NCBI GenBank assembly: GCA_037355855.1
Contig: CM074768.1
Span: 2,450,579-2,514,578 of the forward strand
Source: Pseudo-nitzschia pungens
Taxonomy: Eukaryota; Bacillariophyta; Bacillariophyceae; Bacillariales; Bacillariaceae
DNA length: 64,000 bases
Direction: 5' to 3'
Below are positions 10,249-20,735 of this stretch, in pieces. Positions within the stretch are counted from its first letter, which is position 1. Each line of letters starts with the position of its first letter. Both the position numbers and the translations under genes were made by a program. A model generated the notes under the pieces. That model worked only from the letters and a program-made list of their open reading frames with translations, made no database searches and was not told the DNA's origin.

Positions 10249-13200
10249 ATGCCGAAAGCTTCCTCGGACCCAAGGCACTTTGCCAATGAGCCCAGAATAC
10301 CCAAGACATTCCATTGTCGCAACTGCATTGCCTCCGGAAGAAGAAGAAAATCACAGCAATCCTTCAAGGGATACAAACAAGAATCGAGCCACTTTCACAC
10401 CTACCGATACGTATCTCAAGGCCTCTCCAGGCATCTCTATTCCAACAATGATTGCCGAACTTATTATGTCAAGAACGATCTTATGGATTTTATTTCTTCT
10501 GCGAAAGCCGAAGTCACCCTCCCTTTGGTCCGACACACACCATCACAGTATGGACTGACAATGACACAGAATGGACCACAAATCCCCCCCTCCCTTGCCG
10601 AAACGAACACCGCCGCAACAACTTCTATCCATACCTCACTCAATCCTCAAGTGATCGCCAATGTATTGATCCCACCCATGGACAGACAGGCAATCGAATC
10701 GCATATGGCTGAGAACGAGGAAATGAATTCAATCGGTTCCGCTGTTGATGCCTCAGACCATTTTGATGCCAGTTCCGACACCGAAGTATCTGATTCCGAA
10801 ATCACGAAACGCACCACCATTTCCATAAACGAAAGAGAGGAAACATTCCGGAATCGCACTCTGTTCCCACCCCGTCCGGAACTTATTGCTGAAATCAACC
10901 TCCTCAACATTATATCGCAGCACAAGCTACCTCTTTCCACTTATCAAACCATTTTCAATTGGGCAAAAGACAGCAACAATCTTCCCGGTTTCGATTTCAA
11001 TATTACACCAACAAGAAAACGTGACGCCATTTTCCAAGAAATTAAAAAAAATCTTGGCATAGCGTCGGAACCAAAATTTGAGCCCAAAATTGTGAATTGG
11101 CTTCCCGACAACAAACCCACCCAAATCTACGTCCGCTCTTTTCTGGATGCTTTGCATTCCCTGCTGTCGAACCCAGATTTAATGATGGAAGAAAATTTGT
11201 CATTCCCCAACAGCAACACCCCCTTGTCACCAGAGCATTTCCCGGTTCGAACTGATTCTTGTCCCATCACAGAGTTGCATCACGGATCATGGTGGTCGGA
11301 TTCCTGGAGATCCCTCTGCATAGAAGAAAATTCTGAAATCCTTGTTCCCATCATTTTTTACATGGATGGAATTAGCTTGGATGCGCACGGAAGACTATCA
11401 CTGACTCCACTCAACATGACCCTAGGCATATTCAACATTGAAACCAGGAAAAGGCCGGAAGCATGGACAACAATCTATTTTCATCCTGACTCTGATTTGG
11501 AGTGCATCCACCATTCAAGAAAACCATCTCCAAAAGAATCAATCCAAAACCTCCATAATGCCCTAGAAGTGGCGCTCCGATCTTTCAAAGAAGCATGTGA
11601 GTCCACCCACGAAGGCATCCAATGGGATTTTCTCCCATATGCCGGCCAATTGTGGCAAGTCAAAATGAAATTTGCAATAGCCTATGTCATCGGTGACACA
11701 GAACTGCATGATAAATTATGTGGCAAATATGGTTCCCGGTCGGGTGGTGTACAAAAGCTTTGCCGACACTGTAATTGTTCCACCAAGGACATAAATATTC
11801 CATCAGCACAACAAACAGCCTCTCTTTGGGTCCCATCAGATTTTCATACATTTCCAGACTCAGATGCCACCACCACCAAGGAATATTTCAACAATATTTC
11901 TCACCACCAAATCAGAAATGCATTCCACGGTCTCAACTTTGGTACCAATGTAAACAATATTCACCTAGCCACGCCCGGTGAATGCCTCCACATGCACCAG
12001 CTGGGGTGTGCCAAACGAGAGGTAGAATCCCTGGAGCAACTGATGAAGGGTTCAATACCATGCCCGTATGCTGATCACCTAAAGACCGGTGTTTCCACAG
12101 TAAATACAATTGGGCATGTCTCTCAAAAATATGGAGCCCTACTCTCAAGGCAGTCGGATCGTGACTTTCCCAGAACTAAATTCAGCTCCAATCTTCTATC
12201 TGTCACTAAAAAGGAGGGGCACGATTACAGTGGTATGCTGATTTCGATTCTTCTAACATTGGTTTCTGAATCCGGCATTGCAATTTTGAGGGACAACTCA
12301 TTTGTGAAGAAGCACATTGATGTTATCGAACAAATCATCTCTATGGAAGAATTTCTCAAACACGGCCGTCCAACCACAAAGTGCATCAAAAATCTTCCCA
12401 AAACCATTATTCATTTCCTCAACTCTATCAATGGCACCTGCCTTAGGAAGGGAATGGGAACAAAACTTATCAAAAATCACCTCTACTTTCACATTCCGAA
12501 GTACATCAGTCTTTGGGGTCCAACATTAGGTTTCGATTCTGCATACAGTGAAAGTCACCACAAGACTGAAATAAAAGCACCGTCCAAAAATACTCAACAA
12601 AATGCCGCAACCTTAGTCCATCAGACAACCCGTCGGAAAGAAGAAGCATCTCTCCTTCGACTCGCAACCTCTCATTACAAGTTGAAGAAAGTGGGTGGTG
12701 ATCCGAAAGTCATATCCCCCCGTCCTACACAGTATGGTGCCCGTTTCACCATTTTTCTGGATGGAACCAAAAGTTCGATGAGATGGATCAGACAACGGAA
12801 CTACAACAAACCATTTCATTCATCAATTGTACTAGATTTTGTTTGCAACTCTGTCCTTCCTTTGCTCAACGACACATCCAGCATATTTGGGTTCACCGAA
12901 CACAACAGATGGGATTCTGTGAATCGCGTCAACTACCTGTTCCGATGTCACCCCTCATATAGGTCTGATTCAGGCCAAGTTAACAGTGTATGGTTTGACT
13001 GGGCAATGTTTGCAGTTGATGACAACACTGAAATCCCATGTCAAATGCTGTGTTTTCTGCATGTAAAAGATTTGAAACAACCCACATCGGCTGTGAATGG
13101 ATACAATGTCGATTCAGATGGCATCTACGCGGTTGTCAGAAAGTTTAGAGAGGATCCGAGGTCTACATCTTCTCACTTTGTAAAAAGTGGCTACCTTGAC

Positions 13201-13440
13201 AATACTTTATATTTATTTAACACTGACACTATTCTTTCCGAACTGGCAGTTGTTCCTGAACTGGAAGAGAATGCGGAACCGGTAAACAATGGTCGTTGGT
13301 TGGTTGTTCACAATCGATTGCAATGGCTCGAATTCTTTGAAAAGAGGAATAATTCTATGACCTATACTACCTACGAGAGCCTCTACTCCGCTTGTCCTGT
13401 ACAACGTGAGGCATCAGACAGCACCGGCATTGCTGAATGA
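10249..13440 (+). CDS. Plavaka/CMC-like DDE transposase (element A)
   Basis: A 1063-residue protein counted from the ATG at 10249; the frame is open further upstream only from a GTG at 10168 inside the leader. The N-terminus has FHCRNC and a downstream HL..C, a likely DNA-binding zinc finger. A Ser/Asp/Glu-rich linker follows (residues ~150-200). The core shows a DDE-like order: D in IFYMDGISLDAHG followed by TLGIFNIETRKRPEAW, D in VIGDTELHDKLCG followed by KLCRHCNC, and E in TPGECLHMHQLG. Further on, FDSAYSESHHKTEIK and a basic stretch recall the C-terminal part of these transposases. It probably cuts and rejoins element ends in the nucleus and could act in trans on element B. Family placement is from memory of motif layout, not a search. 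Confidence 0.75.
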   Translation: MPKASSDPRHFANEPRIPKTFHCRNCIASGRRRKSQQSFKGYKQESSHFHTYRYVSQGLSRHLYSNNDCRTYYVKNDLMDFISSAKAEVTLPLVRHTPSQYGLTMTQNGPQIPPSLAETNTAATTSIHTSLNPQVIANVLIPPMDRQAIESHMAENEEMNSIGSAVDASDHFDASSDTEVSDSEITKRTTISINEREETFRNRTLFPPRPELIAEINLLNIISQHKLPLSTYQTIFNWAKDSNNLPGFDFNITPTRKRDAIFQEIKKNLGIASEPKFEPKIVNWLPDNKPTQIYVRSFLDALHSLLSNPDLMMEENLSFPNSNTPLSPEHFPVRTDSCPITELHHGSWWSDSWRSLCIEENSEILVPIIFYMDGISLDAHGRLSLTPLNMTLGIFNIETRKRPEAWTTIYFHPDSDLECIHHSRKPSPKESIQNLHNALEVALRSFKEACESTHEGIQWDFLPYAGQLWQVKMKFAIAYVIGDTELHDKLCGKYGSRSGGVQKLCRHCNCSTKDINIPSAQQTASLWVPSDFHTFPDSDATTTKEYFNNISHHQIRNAFHGLNFGTNVNNIHLATPGECLHMHQLGCAKREVESLEQLMKGSIPCPYADHLKTGVSTVNTIGHVSQKYGALLSRQSDRDFPRTKFSSNLLSVTKKEGHDYSGMLISILLTLVSESGIAILRDNSFVKKHIDVIEQIISMEEFLKHGRPTTKCIKNLPKTIIHFLNSINGTCLRKGMGTKLIKNHLYFHIPKYISLWGPTLGFDSAYSESHHKTEIKAPSKNTQQNAATLVHQTTRRKEEASLLRLATSHYKLKKVGGDPKVISPRPTQYGARFTIFLDGTKSSMRWIRQRNYNKPFHSSIVLDFVCNSVLPLLNDTSSIFGFTEHNRWDSVNRVNYLFRCHPSYRSDSGQVNSVWFDWAMFAVDDNTEIPCQMLCFLHVKDLKQPTSAVNGYNVDSDGIYAVVRKFREDPRSTSSHFVKSGYLDNTLYLFNTDTILSELAVVPELEENAEPVNNGRWLVVHNRLQWLEFFEKRNNSMTYTTYESLYSACPVQREASDSTGIAE

Positions 13441-13822
13441 ACCATTCTACACTAGGCAGGTAACTAAACAATAAAAAATCTTTGTATCATTTGCTTCCGG
13501 CGTGATTGAAATCGATTGTCTTCGTCGTCATTAAAATCGTCGTCGCTCTTCGATTCGATTATCTTCGTCGTCATTGAAATCGTCGTTGCTCTTCGCTACG
13601 ATGGCCTTTCTCTTCGTCTTCCTCCCTAAAATCGTCGTTGCTCTTCGTCGTCTTCCCTGAAATCGTCGTTCTGCCTGAAATCGTCGTTGCTGTTCGCTTC
13701 GATCATAGTCGTCGTTGTCCTTGAAATCGTCGTTGCTCTTGAAGTCGTCGTTGCTTCTCGCTTCGATCGTCTTCGTGGTCGTCTCTCCGATCTTCTATTT
13801 GAATCAGTCGTTCCGCCCGAAC
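13441..13822. repeat. GACGA/TCGTC minisatellite, left block of element A
   Basis: About 42-45-bp units built from GAAATCGTCGTTGCTCTTCG and TCGATCGTCTTCGTCG. The same unit recurs at 16000-16790 and, inverted, at 29530-29850 in element B. A short AT-rich stretch with AATAAAAAAT after the transposase stop (13470-13480) may serve as its poly(A) region. Confidence 0.8.
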
Positions 13823-15994
13823 TCAGTCGTTCCGCCCGAACTCTGAAACGTCCTCTGCCTCCGTGTCTGATTCCGAAAGTTCCAAATCGGAGTCGTAGAA
13901 TTCCGCATCCGAATCTGAATCTGAATCAGAACCAGCATCACCCGCATCCTCATCGTCATTCCCAGGGGGACTATTGGCTGCAGCATCAGCCTCATCAACG
14001 GCCGCATCAGAACCAGCATCACCAGCATCCTCATCGTCATTCCCAGGGGGATTATTGGCTGCAGCATCAGCCTCAGCAACGGCCGCATCTGCTTGATCAA
14101 AGGCAACTTGGGCAGCGTCTCTGGCTGCCACGGCTTCATCACGAGCTGCTTGGGTTGCCATTTCTTCCGCCTCTGCCTCATACCTTTCATCCTGAGTGGC
14201 ATTTTGATTCTCATCGATTTCTATCCAACGGTCCAACGCAGCTTGCCACTCAGCCTGTCGTTGCGCGAGCTCTACTTGCGCTGCCTGCAAATTAACTTCG
14301 GCCACACGTCTTGCTCTTCTGTGTTTGCCCCAATCAAGCAAACAGAACACAAATGTTTCTGGACCACGACCTCCCCTTCCCATTCCGTATTTTCTGTGAA
14401 ATTCAGGGTTTTTGGTGGCAAAACCAATCTTGTTCTCCAGACTGAAAACAGTACCTTCTTCGTCTGTACCAAATTTGTCATAGTGAAGACCGACCGGGTG
14501 TTGCACAAGTGTTGTGGAATTAAGGGAACAAAACTGATACAAAATTTCACCAATGTCATTCGAACCTGCACGGGTCGTGGCTTTCTTGTGGTTTCTCAAC
14601 TCGCGCGCAACAGCAAGAGGTACCACATTCAGCACCCCTTCCATTCCTTCAACAACAATGTTGCTCAGCTCTCTCAGAAGTAACGCACTGACTATCTTCG
14701 ACGCTGTGAATGGCTGAAAGAATTTGTATCGCGAAAACAAATCCTTGGTGATCGGCCCGATCTGTCCTCCATACTGAGGGTTGGAATATGCCCAATGAAT
14801 TGGACGTCCTCTTCTGTTGATGTAAAACACACGTATTTTGTGCCCGTCTGGAACAACGAAGGTTGCATTTCCCTTCCTAGGTGTAACACTCGGGTTTTCA
14901 AGCATCTGGAAGAGGGCTCGAGTTGGTCCACTGTATACTCCACTGCTGCCCCCAGAACGACTCCTTTCTATGTGGTTAGTTCTCGTCATTTTCTGAACTT
15001 CCAGAAACAACGATCGAACCTCCTTCTGCTTCATTTGAAGAGCATCACTTCCATGATAGAACCGAGCCAAAAGCAGGTTCTGTTTCTGTCCCAATTTAGG
15101 TGATTCAGAAAAACTTCCAACAATGATGGTAACGTCACATTCTTCTCCACGATCCTGAACTGAGAACACCCTGGAATTGCTGAGTGATGCCGCTGTATAT
15201 TCCGGAACTTCATTGATGCCTTTGGTACACTGGGAACCATGCACTACGATGAGTTGCACCCTGTACATTCTTTTTTTATTTGGATTGGCAATCCCGGGAC
15301 ACATGACATTCACCACACTTGTTTTCACCGTGTCGGAATTGTTGGTAAGTTTGATGGGTCTAACATCCATTGCTGCAGCTTCTCTAGCAAGATTGTACCC
15401 CACGACAAAATGTTTCACTCCAGCAAGGTTTGGCTCCTTCCCGAATCCATGGCAATCAATGACATTCTCCGAGATAAGAGGGGTGTCGATTATCACATTG
15501 TACTCTGGTAACACGATGTAACCATCAAACCTAAGTTGCACTTGTCTGCATTCCACATGAATGAAATGACGATGGGACCTCAGTACCTCCTCTCTTTGAT
15601 CAACAAAAATACAGCCGTGACAAACTGATACCTCTCTCCGGTTATCAATCAAAGCATTTTTCATTTGTTTGATCCCATCAGGCAGATCGACGCTGCTACC
15701 GCCTGTCCTTTTTTCTATGAGTCTAAAAATAGACTGCAAGCATTTTCTGCAAGAAAATGTGTTACACCTTGTGCAAACAATTCCATCAGAGGTGCGTCGA
15801 CAGTTCTTAGTGCCCTTCTTCCCCCTTGTACTTGCCTGCGTCAACGTCGATATGCGACCCAAATTGCACCGGCACGAATTGTCCTTACTTTTCTGCTCGT
15901 CCTTTCTCCTCAACCTCTCCTGCCTTATCTCCTTGTTTTCAACAAGGTCGGTCCCAATTTTTTTGTTCCTCTTGGAAGATGTGGATCGTGTCAT
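13823..15994 (-). CDS. Unrecognised Cys-rich protein with acidic C-terminal repeats (element A cargo)
   Basis: A 723-residue frame from the ATG at 15994; extension to 16018 would need a GTG inside the minisatellite. I do not recognise the family. Residues ~1-45 are basic. Residues ~40-140 hold a Cys cluster (CRC, NCRR, IVCTRCNTFSCRKC, VCHGC) that could bind zinc. The middle (~150-530) is an ordinary globular-looking sequence. Residues ~545-630 form an Ala/Glu/Gln-rich helix likely to be a coiled coil, followed by a duplicated segment around AANNPPGNDDEDAGDAGSD and a Ser/Asp/Glu tail. It is transcribed against the other three genes of the element and flanked on both sides by the same GACGA minisatellite. 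The open frame of this length argues for a real gene; a role in transposition, or as passenger cargo, is speculation. Confidence 0.6.
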   Translation of the reverse strand: MTRSTSSKRNKKIGTDLVENKEIRQERLRRKDEQKSKDNSCRCNLGRISTLTQASTRGKKGTKNCRRTSDGIVCTRCNTFSCRKCLQSIFRLIEKRTGGSSVDLPDGIKQMKNALIDNRREVSVCHGCIFVDQREEVLRSHRHFIHVECRQVQLRFDGYIVLPEYNVIIDTPLISENVIDCHGFGKEPNLAGVKHFVVGYNLAREAAAMDVRPIKLTNNSDTVKTSVVNVMCPGIANPNKKRMYRVQLIVVHGSQCTKGINEVPEYTAASLSNSRVFSVQDRGEECDVTIIVGSFSESPKLGQKQNLLLARFYHGSDALQMKQKEVRSLFLEVQKMTRTNHIERSRSGGSSGVYSGPTRALFQMLENPSVTPRKGNATFVVPDGHKIRVFYINRRGRPIHWAYSNPQYGGQIGPITKDLFSRYKFFQPFTASKIVSALLLRELSNIVVEGMEGVLNVVPLAVARELRNHKKATTRAGSNDIGEILYQFCSLNSTTLVQHPVGLHYDKFGTDEEGTVFSLENKIGFATKNPEFHRKYGMGRGGRGPETFVFCLLDWGKHRRARRVAEVNLQAAQVELAQRQAEWQAALDRWIEIDENQNATQDERYEAEAEEMATQAARDEAVAARDAAQVAFDQADAAVAEADAAANNPPGNDDEDAGDAGSDAAVDEADAAANSPPGNDDEDAGDAGSDSDSDSDAEFYDSDLELSESDTEAEDVSEFGRND

Positions 15995-16800
15995 TATGTG
16001 AGGGTCGTTGCTCTTCACTTCGGTCGTCGTCGTCGTCCCTGAAATCGTCGTTGCTCTTCGCTTCGATCGTCTTCGTCGTCCCTGAGATCGTCGTTGTGCT
16101 ACGTTTCGATCGTCTTTGTCGTCGTCCCTGAAATCGTCGTTGCTCTTCGCTACGATCGAAATCGTCGTCGCCCTTCGTCGTCCCTGAGATCGTCGTTGTG
16201 CTACGTTTCGATCGTCTTTGTCGTCGTCCCTGAAATCGTCGTTGCTCTTCGCTACGATCGAAATCGTCGTCGCCCTTCGTCGTCCCTGAGATCGTCGTTG
16301 TGCTACGTTTCGATCGTCTTTGTCGTCGTCCCTGAAATCGTCGTCGCTCTTCGCTACGATCGAAATCGTCGTCGCCTTTCGCTTCCCTCTTCGCTTCGAT
16401 CGTCTTCGTCGTCCCTGAGATCGTCGTCGTGCTATGTTTCGATCGTCTTTGTCGTCGTCCCTGAAATCGTCGTCGCTCTTCGCTACGATCGAAATCGTCG
16501 TCGCCCTTCGCTTCCCTATTCGCTTCGATCGTCTTCGTCGTCCCTGAGATCGTCGTCGTGCTATGTTTCGATCGTCTTTGTCGTCGACCCTGAAATCGTC
16601 GTCGCTCTTCGCTACGATCGTCTTCGTCGTCGCCCTTCGCTTCCCTCTTCGCTTCGATCGTCTTCGTCGTCCCTGAGATCGTCGTCGTGCTATGTTTCGA
16701 TCGTCTTTGTCGTCGACCCTGAAATCGTCGTCGCTCTTCGCTACGATCGTCTTCGTCGAAATCGTCGTCGCTTTTTGTTCCGATCGTGTTAGGCGACAAG
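15995..16800. repeat. GACGA/TCGTC minisatellite, right block of element A, with higher-order repeats
   Basis: The marker GAGATCGTCGT recurs at about 16086, 16189, 16291, 16410, 16545 and 16676, giving higher-order units of about 103 to 133 bp built of ~42-bp subunits. Long open frames on both strands here are repeat artefacts. Confidence 0.9.
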
Positions 16801-17805
16801 CGGTGGATAGATGTGAAAAATGTTAGTACTAGTAATGAGTCTAAATCAAAAATACACGATTCACCTACATCTTAAAGGCAGAAAATATGAAAATATTTTT
16901 AGGAAGCTATGCATACCTTTTCCGATCGTTCCGGTCGTCGTCGTCGCCTGGTCTGTATGATGTTGCTAGTATGTACCGTACATATGACCTTGTGTTACGT
17001 GTCCATATTAGTAGTGCTGTGGGTAGCACCAACCAGTGCCTGATATTAGTATTAGTAGCAAAATAATATTGCCTGATATTACTACTAGTAGCAAAATAAT
17101 AGCACCGGTAATATTATTTGCTAGGCATCATAATACTGCCCACTGTATGTTGCTAGCACTACTAAGCATCATAACACTGCCCACTGTATGTTGCTAGCAC
17201 TCGGCTGTAATATTATTTGCTAGCATCGTAATAGTGCCCACTGTATGTTGCTAGCACTACTAGGCTGTTATATTATTTGCTAGTAGTGCCCACTGTATGT
17301 TGCTAGCACTACTAGGCTGTAATATTATTTGCTAGCATCATAATAGTGCCCACTGTATGTTGCTAGCACTACTAGGCTGTAATATTATTTGCTAGTAGTG
17401 ACCACTGTATGTTGCTAGCACTACTAGGCTGTAATACTACAATACATTTTAACACGATGCGAACAGAAAGTGGTGGGAGTAACATTGATTTCTTTGCAAA
17501 CCAATACGTTATTCCTATCATTATTATTACCCCCTAAACAAAACCTTGCCCACGACGCATGACCGACCCCTGACTGTTAGTAGTGCCTATGGACAACGGT
17601 TTTTTTTCAGTTTCCAAAACATTCAGTTCAAACTTGTTTTGTTCCACGGTGAAAAAAAGGATCACATCGTGTTTACATTTTAAACATTTTGAGATCAATT
17701 GTTACGATCAAGCAATTGCCTAATGAATTCATGCTTCGGAGCCTTTAAGATGAACAAACATAATTTCAATTTTCAGACAGGAGCATCAGTTCACTGTGAA
17801 ACATC
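16801..17805. repeat. Non-coding part of element A with a 55-70-bp tandem repeat at ~17040-17440
   Basis: The unit contains GCCCACTGTATGTTGCTAGC, ACTACTAGGCTG and TAATATTATTTGCTAG and recurs about seven times with variable spacers. Positions 17440-17805 hold no repeat I can see and are the likely promoter and 5' leader of the next gene. Confidence 0.8.
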
Positions 17806-19971
17806 ATGGCAAGGCACAAAAGGAATAGAGATTCACCATCTCGTCGGTCTGGAAATCCATCTCGGTCCAGACGGCGACGAACAAATCCTCCGAGAAGATC
17901 ACCTCGTTCACCCCCCGAACAAAACTATCGTGAGGATTCATCTAGCAGTGATGATGGTGCTGAAGCAGTACCTGCTCGTGACCAATATGTACCTCCACCA
18001 GTATCGGAGAATGAGGAGGAACTTGAGCAAGATTCCACCGACACTGAACAACCCCAACAAGAGAATGAGGAGGAAATTGAGCAAGATTCCACCGACACTG
18101 AAGAATCTTCTGATGGAGAATCGGAAAGTGAGAATGAAGACAGTGATTCGGAAAGTGAGAATGAAGACAGTGAGGATGAAGACAACGACCAAGAATCGGA
18201 GCGTGACACCCATCCGCGAATGCCTGACTTCCCATGGGAAAAAAAAGACGAAACAACCAAAACAAATCCTACTCCCGTCGGGGCTAAGGGAGCCGACGAT
18301 CCCAAAGATAACGAAGGCGAAGATGATGAACAAAATAAAATTAATCCTGTCGTCGGGGCTAAGGAAATCGACGATCCTGCGGATAATGAAGAGAACGCAA
18401 AAAATAAAACTAATCCTTCCGTCGGGGCTAAGGGAACCGACGATCCTGACAATGACCAAGACTGGGTAAGTGTGATAACAAATATCACTTTGCAGGAGGT
18501 TCTACGCCATCCTCCGAACCAGACCAACAATTCTTTCGGGGCTCGCGGTGCCGACGATTTCAGCGAGGACCGAACCGAAAAGAAAGATAATGACGACGAT
18601 TCGAGCAAGGACGAAGACGAGGTCCGAAAGGAAAAGAAAGATAATCCTCCCGTCGGGGCCAAGGGCAACGACGAACGCAAAACCAACAATTCTTTCGAGG
18701 CTCATGGTGCCGACGATTCAAGCGAGGACGACGATTCGAGCAAGGACGAAGACAAGGATCGAAAGGAAAAGAAAGGTAATCCTCCCGTCGGGGCCAAGGG
18801 CAACGATGACCGAAAAACCATTAATTCTTTCGAGGCTCGTGCTGCCGACGATTTGAGCGAGGACGATGATTCGAGCGAAGACGACGATGCCAAAGCCAAC
18901 GACAGGGATGGGGAAGACGACGAGCCTAAAGCGAACGAAGCCACAAACCAAAACAAAGCCATCGGGGCTGTGGAGGACGACGTTCCTAAAGCGAACGAAG
19001 CCACAAACCCAAAAAAAAAAAAAAAAATCGACTATGACAATAACGAGGTACGGATTGAACGCAGGCTCGGCCGCAAACAAAGTACACTGCCAAAAAATGC
19101 CAAGAACATGAAAGACAAAGGCGTTAGAGGAAAACTAACAACGGTTGCAAAAAACGTAAAAGAACTTCAGTTTTGCAGCACCTATGGAGATATGACAAAA
19201 CAAAAAGATAGTCCCGGCTTTATTAACTTTTTGGGTTCCTACGACGACATCATTCCAAGAACAAGTGCTAAATCAAATTTTGAGTCCGATTGGGACTATC
19301 AGAGAAAGAAAGGACCAAAACTCACATTTCTTGTCGATCCCGCATTTGACCTATATAGAAAAAAAATTGGTGATCAATTAATCAGTGCTGGCAATTGGTT
19401 TAAGGAGAATGAATGTAAAAAGACCGGACCGTATCACACACAAACTGTGGAAGATTATTTCGATAGGAACTTCGGTGATGCTGCGCCGGCAACAAATGGG
19501 AAATTCAAACGTGATGACATCAAGAGTGTGTCCCCCTCTGAAATAGAAAAGTGGACGGAGAAACAGATGGAAGATATCGTTCAGGAGGAGACTAAGGCTA
19601 TGACAACAGAAGAAAAAGGGTTGTTCCGACGCTCGGTGAATGCTGTGATGGGCGAGCAGCAACGCTACAAGAAGAAAGGGAATGGTGCAATCCGTGAAGG
19701 AAAGAAAAATTGTTTCGTAGTCGCCCACGAGAACGTCAACCAGAAAAGAAGGGGGGACGAGAAGGAGAAGAAATTAGCAAGCCTCAGTAATAGTGTTCAA
19801 AACAAGGAACAGGAGACTGAACAAGACAGAGTGAAAAAGAAGAAAAGGAAAAAAAAGGGGAAGAGGATACAGAACTCAACGTCCAACCTTCCACCTCATA
19901 TGAAGAAGCATCCTCCACCAGGTCCACCGAAGCCAGAGAAAAAGCCTCCAGCAGGGGCACAACAGAAGTAG
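17806..19971 (+). CDS. Unrecognised acidic repeat protein (element A cargo)
   Basis: A 721-residue frame from an ATG with A at -3. Residues 1-40 are Arg/Ser/Pro-rich (SR-like), 40-145 are Glu/Asp/Ser-rich. Residues ~145-400 consist of irregular repeats marked by VGAKG.DD or FEA.GADD followed by acidic and Lys-rich spacers. Residues ~405-640 look globular and contain FCSTYGDMTKQK, FINFLGSYDDIIPR and YHTQTVEDYFDRNFGD. The tail is Lys-rich then Pro-rich. I know no family with this layout. The charge pattern suggests a nuclear protein (inference). A GTAAGT...TTTGCAG pair at 18470-18499 would remove 30 bp in frame; I read it as coding. Confidence 0.6.
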   Translation: MARHKRNRDSPSRRSGNPSRSRRRRTNPPRRSPRSPPEQNYREDSSSSDDGAEAVPARDQYVPPPVSENEEELEQDSTDTEQPQQENEEEIEQDSTDTEESSDGESESENEDSDSESENEDSEDEDNDQESERDTHPRMPDFPWEKKDETTKTNPTPVGAKGADDPKDNEGEDDEQNKINPVVGAKEIDDPADNEENAKNKTNPSVGAKGTDDPDNDQDWVSVITNITLQEVLRHPPNQTNNSFGARGADDFSEDRTEKKDNDDDSSKDEDEVRKEKKDNPPVGAKGNDERKTNNSFEAHGADDSSEDDDSSKDEDKDRKEKKGNPPVGAKGNDDRKTINSFEARAADDLSEDDDSSEDDDAKANDRDGEDDEPKANEATNQNKAIGAVEDDVPKANEATNPKKKKKIDYDNNEVRIERRLGRKQSTLPKNAKNMKDKGVRGKLTTVAKNVKELQFCSTYGDMTKQKDSPGFINFLGSYDDIIPRTSAKSNFESDWDYQRKKGPKLTFLVDPAFDLYRKKIGDQLISAGNWFKENECKKTGPYHTQTVEDYFDRNFGDAAPATNGKFKRDDIKSVSPSEIEKWTEKQMEDIVQEETKAMTTEEKGLFRRSVNAVMGEQQRYKKKGNGAIREGKKNCFVVAHENVNQKRRGDEKEKKLASLSNSVQNKEQETEQDRVKKKKRKKKGKRIQNSTSNLPPHMKKHPPPGPPKPEKKPPAGAQQK

Positions 19972-20097
19972 GAGTCTGCAAAATTTGGTACACCCAACAA
20001 GAAAAGGAAGACAACGGGCGTGTAATGGAATATTATAAAAGATAGTATAATGTGATTTGGTAATTTTATCTAATAAATTCTGAATAATTCGTAATGT
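19972..20097. terminator. AT-rich 3' flank of the acidic repeat gene
   Basis: AATAAATTC at ~20071 could act in polyadenylation. No other feature is visible. Confidence 0.3.
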
Positions 20098-20735
20098 TTG
20101 AATACTTCTTTTTGAATACTTTAAATAATGGTGAGTAAATGCATATATTAGAATACTAAAAGGGTATAAAGTTGCTACCAATTATATTTCGGATGTAAGT
20201 TCTGATTTCTGAGAGAAATTCTGGGTACACAAAATTACAGCACAGAATGTGCAAATTTCCTGTGGATGGGTGAAATTGTCCTAGATTATTTGTGTTCCGC
20301 ACTGAATAATGGTCAGTATATGCATCTATTAGAATACTAAAAGGGTATAAAGTTGCTACCAATTATATTTCGGATGTAAGTTCTGATTTCTTAGAGAAAT
20401 TCTGGGTACACAAAATTACAGCACAGAATGTGCAAATTTCCTGTGGATGGGTGAAATTATCCTAGATTACTTGTGTTCCGCTCTGAATAATGGTCAGTAT
20501 ATGCATCTATTAGAATACTAAAAGGGTATAAAGTTGCTACCAATTATATTTCGGATGTAAGTTCTGATTTCTGAGAAAAATTCTGAGTACACAAAATTAC
20601 AGCACAGAATGTGCATATTTCCTGTGCATGGGTGAAATTGTGCTAGATTATTTGTGGTCCGCACTGAATAATGGTCAGTATATGCATCTATTAGAATACT
20701 AAAAGGGTATAAAGTTGCTGCAACTTATATTTTGG
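20098..20735. repeat. ~180-bp satellite, four units, element A
   Basis: Units start at about 20124, 20305, 20485 and 20667 with AATAATGGTCAGTATATGCA and contain GGGTATAAAGTTGCTACCAA and TTACAGCACAGAATGTGC. The lead-in TTGAATACTTCTTTTTGAATAC also occurs in the ~180-bp satellite of element B. Confidence 0.9.

Noticed and set aside
15939..16799. 286- and 232-codon frames on opposite strands
   Set aside because: Both are readings of the GACGA/TCGTC minisatellite, as is the 122-codon frame at 29510-29878.
18470..18499. Possible 30-bp intron (GTAAGT...TTTGCAG) in the acidic repeat gene
   Set aside because: Consensus ends are good, but the segment is in frame without stop and far shorter than the other introns here (113 bp and more).
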